A DNA stretch of 64,000 nt from the NCBI GenBank assembly GCA_022496185.1, contig WTXG01000042.1:124001-188000 (forward strand), read 5' to 3'. The position numbers and the translations under genes were made by a program. This document shows, piece after piece, positions 57,641-64,000 of this stretch (position 1 is the first letter of the stretch; the number at the start of each line of letters is the position of its first letter). This DNA is from Multifurca ochricompacta (taxonomy: Eukaryota; Basidiomycota; Agaricomycetes; Russulales; Russulaceae). The notes beneath the pieces are model-generated. The model searched no databases. It had not been told where the DNA came from and saw only the letters and a program-made list of their open reading frames with translations.

Positions 57641-59165
57641 TCAAAAATCCTTCTTTGCGAATGCCTTTTCTACTAGAATGGCTCGCACTTCCTCACTTTC
57701 CTTCATCATATTCACCCATATTTCTTGTGCTTTCTCCTCTTTTGTCGGCGTTTTCTTTTCAATGGTTGGTGGGTTGTTACGTACTGGAGCAGTTGTAGCC
57801 TTGGCCGCTCGCACCCCCTTCTTCAGGCATTCCCTCGACATATGTCCTTGTGCTTTGCAACGAAAGCACTGCCCTTCTTTCATCAATGTTTGTTGTTCAT
57901 CTTCAGTGAGCGTGGCCCTGGCCCGGGTTCTGTCTGCCAATGTGTCCATGGCATTCGGATCTCTTTGACTAGAGTGTGCAGGTTTGACCCCAAAGGCGGC
58001 CTTCCATTGGTTGCGGGTCTTTCCCTTCTTGGTATCGACCCCGAAGTGTGTCTGGAAATCCAGGTAATCCTGTTGTTGTTGTCAAGCAGCATCTACCCAT
58101 GTATCCCAGTCGTTGGGATGGTGAAACTGGATAATATTCTTCACCAGTGGGTTGGGTAACCCCTGGGAGAAGAGATCCAGCATTGCTTCTTCGTCCGTAT
58201 TGTAGCCTGCCCTGTTAGCCAGGCTCCTGAACTTCGCCACATAGGCGTCCAATTCTCCCTTCTCCATTCGCAGGGACTTAAGTTCTCAAGCGGCCTTCTG
58301 CTTGGCCTGCCCATCTGTGTACACATCTTTGAATCGTTGGGCGATAGTTTCCCAAAGCCCTTCACTGGTGGTGCGGCAGCCACTCTCAATCTGTTCATTC
58401 AGCCACTCTAGCTGCTCCATAGTCCAATCGTCCACTGCCTCCCCTCTGATTAGAGACAGGAAGAGGTTAGCACGTTGGAAGGGATTGATGATCTGGGGGA
58501 CGTCATGGTTGAAATTTTTGAATGTCGTGAACTCCAGCATGAACTTCTTGCTCTGTGAACAATCCCCTGTGAACGTCTGTGGCAGTACTCCTGATAGGCA
58601 TCCTGAAGGTGGGGGAATGTTTGGAGGTAACATGGCTGGAGGTGGAGGAGGGGGAGGGGCTGGGTCTGGGAGCTGAGTGGCGATGGTGGACATGGTTTGG
58701 TAGAATGGGGTAACGGTGTCGGTGGACTGGATGGAGATCTGGGGAGTTGTCAAAGCAGGGGCTCTGGTCGTGACAACTTCGGGTGCAACTGGGGTTGTAG
58801 TCGACGCTAATACCAGTGCTTCTTTGCTGTGTTCTTCTACGTACTCTTCTGGTTCAGAGTCTGTAACAATGGCTGGGGGATTCTCTCTCCATGGCCCTAA
58901 TCCAAATTCAGGTGGGGCAGGTCCTGTAGTGACCCAAGAGTGGCGGCTGTCCGAATATCGGATACAATACCAAACTCTTTTCTCGTCATCGTATTCTACC
59001 GGTTGGTATCTTCCATCATGATAGACGTAGTATCCAAACTTGGACTCAAAGTCTTTCCAGGTGGCAGAGCCAAGTACTTGCTGTGAAAGATCAGGCTCGT
59101 CCCTTCATTCAATGGGTTCTTCTTTAAAGAGGGTCTGACTGCGGCTGGAAGCCACGATGAGAGAC
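57641..59165 (-). pseudogene. Gypsy G Gag with long N-terminal extension
   Basis: First in-frame ATG is at 58693 (MSTIATQLPDP), but a coding-like frame runs upstream to about 59165 (LGSATWKDFESKFGYYVYHD; VEYDDEKRVWYCIRYSD; GPAPPEFGLGPWRENPP) with no ATG, so the start may be lost, non-AUG or spliced. Gag core: FTGDCSQSKKFMLEFTTF, RANLFLSLIRGEAVDDWTM, AYVAKFRSLANRAGY, LFSQGLPNPLVKNII; zinc knuckle CFRCKAQGHMSREC. TGA stops at 59105, 58286 and 58082 replace likely arginines. Ends KKDF at TGA 57641. Confidence 0.82.
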
Positions 59166-59174
59166 TCGACTTGA

Positions 59175-59761
59175 TGTTACGTCCAGTGCGGGACGTTCCA
59201 CACGACTTGTGTGACAGCGTGAGCTTTGGGTTCAGGTAAGAGACCAATAAGGTCCCTTGGAGTTTTAGAGGTGACAAGTCAAAGTCAAAGAGGCTGTACT
59301 CTAAGACAATGTTGAACAGAGAAGTGCCAGAAGCACCGAGACAACTGAGCTCAAGGATCAAAGGGAAGTCCAGAAGACAAGCACCGATGTATTCAATAAG
59401 TCAAGTCTGAGTCTACAGTGTAGTCTACAGCGGGCTTATATACGTAATGAGGTGAGTGCCTATTGATAAGAAACATGGAGTCAAGTGGGCCCAAATATCT
59501 GGAAGCGGAGGGGGTAAAGCCTGGCCTCTACTGATAGGGAATTAAGTAATTGTCCAGCTGTACGATAAGAAGATAAGAAGATAAGTCCAAGCAAAGGAAA
59601 ACGACAGGTCAATATGTACAAACAAAGAGGTCACGTGGAGGGACGTAGGGCATGTGACAGATCCCATGATGGAGATGTGATCTGATAATGAAGTGTGGGC
59701 AGCAGAGAGGGGTCGTCGTTGGGCAGGAAGAAAAAGATGGGAAGAGACGGGGTTCGTAACA
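59175..59761 (-). repeat. Gypsy G 5' LTR
   Basis: Partner of 45038-45623, one base longer. TATATAAG on the minus strand near 59440. The sequence after the LTR (TCAAGTCGAGTCT) nearly pairs with AGACTCAGACTTGA in the LTR, a weaker hint of self-priming. Confidence 0.9.
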
Positions 59762-59766
59762 TATAG

Positions 59767-60643
59767 TATGTACATTTTGGGCCTCAGCCCTCTTCTTGTT
59801 CCCTGCCTTGCCTTTTCTGGCATTTTCCAGGTCCTTCTTCTTCTTTGCACAAGTGTTGGACTTATGTCCAGGCTTTTGGCAATAGAAGCAGACCACCCCT
59901 TGTGAACCAGGGGCAGCAGCAGGAAGTGGTGATAAATTTGTAGGTTTTTTTGATTTGACAGGTGCAGCCTTAGATAGGACTGCACTACCACTTCCTGAGG
60001 GACCTGCCAGGCAACTTTCCTCATTTAGGAACCTCTGCACAAGGTCCTGAGGAGAAAGCCATTCTGGATCACCAGAGGCTAGTATGGAGCCAGCAATGCT
60101 ACTGTAGGAGTCTGGGAGAGCTTTCAGCAAAATGAAGCTCATCTGGAGGTTATTAACCTCCATCCCATTCTCCCTTAGGGTACTCCTGGCATCCAGGACC
60201 TTTTGTAATTGGGTCCTGAATGGCTGTCCTTCATCCAAACAGAAGGACACCAGGGCAAGCCACAAATTATAAGTGGCCATGCTCCCTACAGCACCATATA
60301 GCTGCTCCAACTTACTATACTTCTCAAAAAGAGAAGGATAGTCAGCATCAGAGGTTACTTGAGAGTAAACCTCTTGGGTGACATTTAGATAGAGGAGCCC
60401 AATCAGCATTTCCTCTTCTCCCATCCATTCCCTAAGGATGGGATCAATGACTTCCTTCTGCACTTTCTCCTTTTCCTCTTTATCTTCAGGGAGCAGAGGC
60501 ATGTCAGGGTAGGAGGTAATAATGTGCCTCCTAAGCCCATTCATCCTCAAAAGGGTGTTGAAATTGGCAGACCAAGCCTGCCAGTTTGACCCATTGAGGC
60601 ACTCCATCTTGGAGGAGGGAGGGAAGACAATTGAAGATGGCAT
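59767..60643 (-). pseudogene. Copia B Gag
   Basis: ATG at 60643 (MPSSIVFPPSSKMECLNGSN). Gag helices (QAWSANFNTLLRMNGLRRH; YNLWLALVSFCLDEGQPF), and zinc knuckle CFYCQKPGHKSNTC. Open to the gypsy G insertion, where the frame continues at 45037. Clearly a relative of copia A gag but visibly diverged. Confidence 0.88.
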
Positions 60644-61171
60644 TTTTGAGATGTTATAGATGTTCCTGGTTCCAAGGAGCAGTTAGAACCAGTGCCCAGG
60701 TCTCGCTTAAGAGTGCCACCCCATACTGTGGCGCTATGCTTCAGAACCTAAGAAGGTCCTGCCTCTGTTGTGCAACTTTCTAGGTATAGTAAAGCTGTCT
60801 AGCGCAATCCTGCAACTAGACATAAGCTCTGGTAGACTAGCCAGAGTGTCTAGTGTAATCAGGACTGGGAGTCATGTCATGAAGGAGCCAACCGCAAGTT
60901 CCACTAGAGACAAAGGGTATAGAGCCCTTCCTCTAGTGCTGGTGGTGGAGTTCATGATTAAGCCCTAGATGATTGGGGCCATGACTGAGTAGACTATTAG
61001 GTTTCCTCTGGTGGGGCGAACCCCCACAACATGGCAGCGAATACTCCTGCCCAGAGACAAAACCTTCTAGCTACTATGTAAAGACTATAGTAGTGCAGCC
61101 TACTTGTATCAAGCCCAAGTGTCATGGGAGTGACTACCCATGCCTTGTTCTAGACCCTAAACTCTACCTGC
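60644..61171 (-). other. Copia B leader, shortened
   Basis: Matches the copia A leader up to ACTCTACC, then jumps straight to an LTR end. About 390 bp that include the primer site in copia A (42706-43095) are missing. Confidence 0.7.
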
Positions 61172-61672
61172 TGTGAAACAGGCATGTGCGCAGCATACTG
61201 ACTGTAAAGTTAGCGGGTTAGGCTAGAGAAAGACAAGTTACTTCAGAGGTAGAAGAAACTCTATTATACTATACTACACACCTAGAGAAAGACAAGTTCT
61301 ATATACAGAGTTAGTCTTAAGGTAGTGATGATAGTAGAGAGGACGACTTACACTTCAGAGGTAGAAGAAACTCTGAAGTGTAAGAGACGAAACAGACACC
61401 CTTATATACTATCCAAGGGGTGGTCTGTGCACTGGGAATAAGTCCTCAAGTGCCGGACAGAGTCCAAACAATAAACATGAGGGAGAAAGGCCATTGGCCA
61501 CTACAGAAATCACATGTTACATAGTGCATCAGTCAGCTACTGCGGAATGTGAGAAAGAAAGTAATAAAGATATGGTAAAAGTCCGAAACTCCGGAATCTA
61601 ATCTAATCTACAAAGTAGCTAATCTAATCACCTGATGCCTGAAGCATCACCAAACATCTTCTGTGTTCAACA
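61172..61672 (-). repeat. LTR of the copia A type at the outer end of copia B
   Basis: 501 bp, almost identical to the two copia A LTRs although the copia B genes differ clearly from those of A. Flanks CCTGC and AACCC show no duplication. Confidence 0.85.
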
Positions 61673-62852
61673 AACCCTGGGGTATCCTTGTTGGTACCCA
61701 TACCCGTACCCGTACCTGTCACTATGGGTACGGGTAACCCGCGGGTTACCTGTGGGTCACCCATGAAAACGCGTGCAAGTTCTTTACTTGCATCACACAT
61801 TTCAGATACCCGGCCCGGGACTTCCTGGACCAAGAAGATACACAATGCGTTCATTTGTGGCTGCTTAAGATCCCTCAATGACTCTTATTTTATGTTCAGA
61901 AGATTAAGATAATTCATTATTCCATTATTATTTTATTATTCTGCTTTCAATTTTATACAAGCACAACTAAAATACAGTATACAGAGATGATTAGATAGGA
62001 TGTTATAGAACATTGATGAAAAGCCTGTCAGATAACCACACAGAATGCAAAATAATTTGATGAACACATAGCAATTTGCAGGGGTAACCCCTGGGTAATT
62101 GTTTTGATACCTGGGTTACCCATAAAATGAAATGTGTGCAAGTTCTTTACTTGCATCGCACATTTTGGACATCCGGCCCGGGACATCCCGGTCAAGGAGA
62201 TACGCACTTGGACACAATGTGTTCATTTATGGCTACTCAAGATCCCTCAAAATTCCTATTTTATGTTCATAAGATTAAGATAATTTATTATTCCATTTTT
62301 ATATTATTATTCTGGTTTTAATTTTATATGAGCGTGACTGTTCTTTGCATTTCTGCACATTTCGGATAAGTGGCCCGGGCCATCCCAGTCAAGGAGATAA
62401 GCACTTGGACACAACGCGTTCATTTATGGCTACTCAAGATCCCTCAAATATTGTTGGTTTATGTTCAGAAGATTAAAAGGATCCTTTATTTACATTATTA
62501 TTTTATTATTCTGGTTTCATTTCATACAAGTGCAACTGTCCTTGTGTGTTTAAGTCAACCTTCCTTAATAGGAAGGAGGTCAGACCACCATGTGATGCAA
62601 TGTAGTCACTGCCCCATGCAGCTTGTAGATACATGCAGGCCTTTTTTCAGTAAACTAATTTGATAATTAGATTATATTATAGTCTAAAGTAGTCTAGAGA
62701 GTATTTTAGATAGTGCCAGACCGGCAGAATTGGTCATGTGTTGATAAAACAGGTGCATCATGATTTTCAAGAAGTGGATCACTGATAACACTTTTATTTT
62801 ACATCGCACCGTTAATCTGCTTTGATATTTCATATGATAATACTAGAACATA
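61673..62852. repeat. Three tandem diverged copia-like LTR fragments and decayed repeats
   Basis: Units at about 61775-61985, 62131-62340 and 62341-62545 share a GGCCCGGG...GGAGATA block, GTTCATTTATGGCTACTCAA and TTTATGTTCAGAAGATTAA, all in the order seen in the copia-1 LTR. Near 62690-62750 a block (AAAGTAGTCTAGAGAGTATT, then GTGCCAGACCGGCAGAA) matches 16320-16380 in inverse. GGGTACGGGTAACCC-type repeats at 61690-61760 resemble those inside the hAT MITE. No gene. Confidence 0.6.
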
Positions 62853-64000
62853 CAGTCGATATCCTCATAATGCATGACCTAATAATGCATAACCTCCAAT
62901 AATGCATGGCTTGAGGCTGGAACCAACATGGGACATAGGGATTTATGCATGCATTCTCATTTCAAATAATGCATGGCACATTTTGGGGTTATGCATTACC
63001 ATATTTACCATATTTAGTAATTTGTGGCTGGAAGTGGTCCCCAAATACTGTGTGTCTGCTTGTGCATCAAGTCTAAAATGCTGATGTAAAGCTCAAACAA
63101 ATGCCAGGAGTGCCTGGAAATTTTCTCTTCATTGATGCCTGCCAGAAATGTCAAACACAAGCCCTGCCAAGGCCAGAAGCCCTATAATCAGCCTCCCAAA
63201 CCTTCCAAAAACAAAAATCCACCCAAAACATCAGCCATAACAAAGCCCAAGCATGCACGGAGCAATTTAACTCTATCTGACTGGCTCAAAGTTGTGCAAT
63301 ACTACGATAACAATCAACCTCTCTCACAGCCAGAAGTGGTAAAATACTTTGCCAACCACACAGAGGGTGCTTTGCTATTCTCTCAGTCAGCTCTTTCTCG
63401 TCATTTGGCTGTAAAGGGATGAGAAGAAGATCAGCAACATCTTCTTGCAAACCCATCTGCCCTTTCACGCAAGAGGGTCTGGGTTGTAACTCGGCCTGAT
63501 GTTGAAAAGGCTCTTGTTTTATGGGTCAAGCATATGGAAGAAAAGCTGGAGCATGTGACATCTGCCATGCTTGTCACCAAACGAGGTATATTTGAGGATT
63601 TAATGGATGTTCCAGAAGAGGAGAGGCTGCATAGTGATGGGTGGGTTCAGAAATTCTGTCAAGCGTAAGCCTCTTTGCACAACAATTGTGGTTTAATGGT
63701 GACAATTTCTTGTAGTTATAACTTGAAAGAATACAGGAGGCATGGAGAGGCAGCTTCAGCAGACCAGGACGCAGCAGAAGATGAGAGGAAATGGGTGTCA
63801 AAAATCCTAGCCCCTTATGCAAAGAGAGACAGGTGGAATGTTGATGAGAGCGGTCTATTTGGATTTGCACCACCAGATCAAGGTCTTGCTTCAAAGCAGA
63901 TGAAAGGGAAGAAATCAAACAAATTTCGAATTACTGTAACATTTGCATGCAATGCTGATGGCAGTGAAAAGTTACCAATTTTCTACATTGGGAAGTCCAA
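62853..64000 (+). mobile_element. Pogo/Tigger-like transposon, 5' part (runs off the window)
   Basis: Starts CAGTCGATATCC after TA (62851-62852). The first 150 bp hold at least five ATAATGCAT-type repeats in both orientations, typical of transposase-binding subterminal repeats. The transposase gene follows at 63132. The right end lies outside. Confidence 0.75.
63132..64000 (+). pseudogene. Pogo/Tigger-like transposase (CENP-B HTH plus DDE), partial
   Basis: A basic N-terminal tail, a first HTH (NLTLSDWLKVVQYYDNNQP; SQSALSRHLAVKG), a CENP-B-type second HTH (DVEKALVLWVKHMEEKLEH; LHSDGWVQKFCQ), then the start of the DDE domain with RWNVDESGLFG carrying the first Asp. An intron at about 63665-63716 (GTAAGC...TTGTAG) joins FCQA to YNLKEYRRHG. 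A TGA at 63420-63422 breaks the frame where arginine (CGA) is likely. Members cut and paste DNA at TA sites. The C-terminus is outside the window; start codon uncertain (ATG at 63136 or slightly downstream is possible). Confidence 0.8.

Larger units (their letters stand above)
45038..59761 (-). mobile_element. Ty3/gypsy chromovirus G, split by gypsy F
   Basis: LTRs 45038-45623 and 59175-59761, TATAG duplication (45033-45037, 59762-59766) in copia B. About 7.5 kb after removing gypsy F. Order on the minus strand: gag, protease, RT, RNase H, integrase, chromodomain, ORF3. I count roughly 25 LTR differences (about 4%), mostly transitions, and many TGA stops: an old, dead copy. Confidence 0.92.
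36876..61672 (-). mobile_element. Ty1/copia element B, interrupted and truncated
   Basis: Pieces on the minus strand: LTR 61672-61172, leader and gag to 59762, then (after gypsy G) 45037-43597, then (after copia A) 37040-36876. Removing the insertions and one copy of each duplication leaves an open frame across both joints (NVHTI/ATIVNGSG and TLPGG/SVQPPP). RT, RNase H and the 3' LTR are missing: the element ends at palindromic Tc1-2. Confidence 0.82.

Overview
This is eukaryotic DNA, most likely from a repeat-rich mushroom-forming fungus (Agaricomycete). The evidence is the short introns of about 50-90 bp with GT..AG borders, a 16-exon CHO2-type phosphatidylethanolamine methyltransferase, a fungal SLATT-domain gene, an NmrA-like reductase, and chromodomain Ty3/gypsy elements mixed with Ty1/copia, Tc1/mariner, pogo and hAT-type elements. 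I cannot name the species.

Bases 1-11,000 are the gene-bearing part: a SLATT two-TM protein gene (minus, 1268-2247), an NmrA-like gene with two compensating frameshifts (minus, 3765-4770), two weak hypothetical coding stretches near 5.3 and 6.0 kb, and CHO2 (plus, 6751-10906). From about 11 kb to the right edge the window is an almost continuous nest of transposable elements.

Left part of the nest: a 318-bp-arm palindrome (11662-12613) holding a 224-bp LTR-like element that carries a tRNA-like unit; a gypsy-type LTR remnant split by an internally deleted copia element (13163-15682, gag plus RNase H only); further LTR remnants; then gypsy element D (minus, about 17.5-26.8 kb), cut by a palindromic Tc1 element (18569-20160), composite LTR sequence (20557-21734) and a solo LTR (23655-24207). 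A Tc1 element (Tc1-H) begins at 26763; its transposase gene is split by gypsy C (plus, 27120-34315). A second palindromic Tc1 element (34659-36875, itself holding a hAT-type MITE) forms a chimeric boundary between Tc1-H and copia B.

Right part: copia B (minus) is split by copia A (37041-43596, nearly intact) and by gypsy G (45038-59761). Gypsy G is in turn split by gypsy F (45959-53194), a sister of gypsy C. Target-site duplications support each of these insertions: CCACC for A, TATAG for G, GTTGA for F, AAAGG for C, GGTGC for the small copia and GATGT for the solo LTR. LTR pairs differ by about 0.4-0.8% in C, A, F and the small copia, but by about 4% in G, so G is the older insertion. The right edge has three tandem LTR-like fragments and the 5' part of a pogo/Tigger-like transposon.

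Cross-cutting signals: nearly all in-frame stops in the elements are TGA where an arginine is expected, as CpG deamination of CGA would produce; gypsy C and F show a self-priming layout; the gypsy elements carry a third ORF after pol, with zinc knuckles in G; and two Tc1 elements are symmetrical hairpins built from opposite halves of the transposon.
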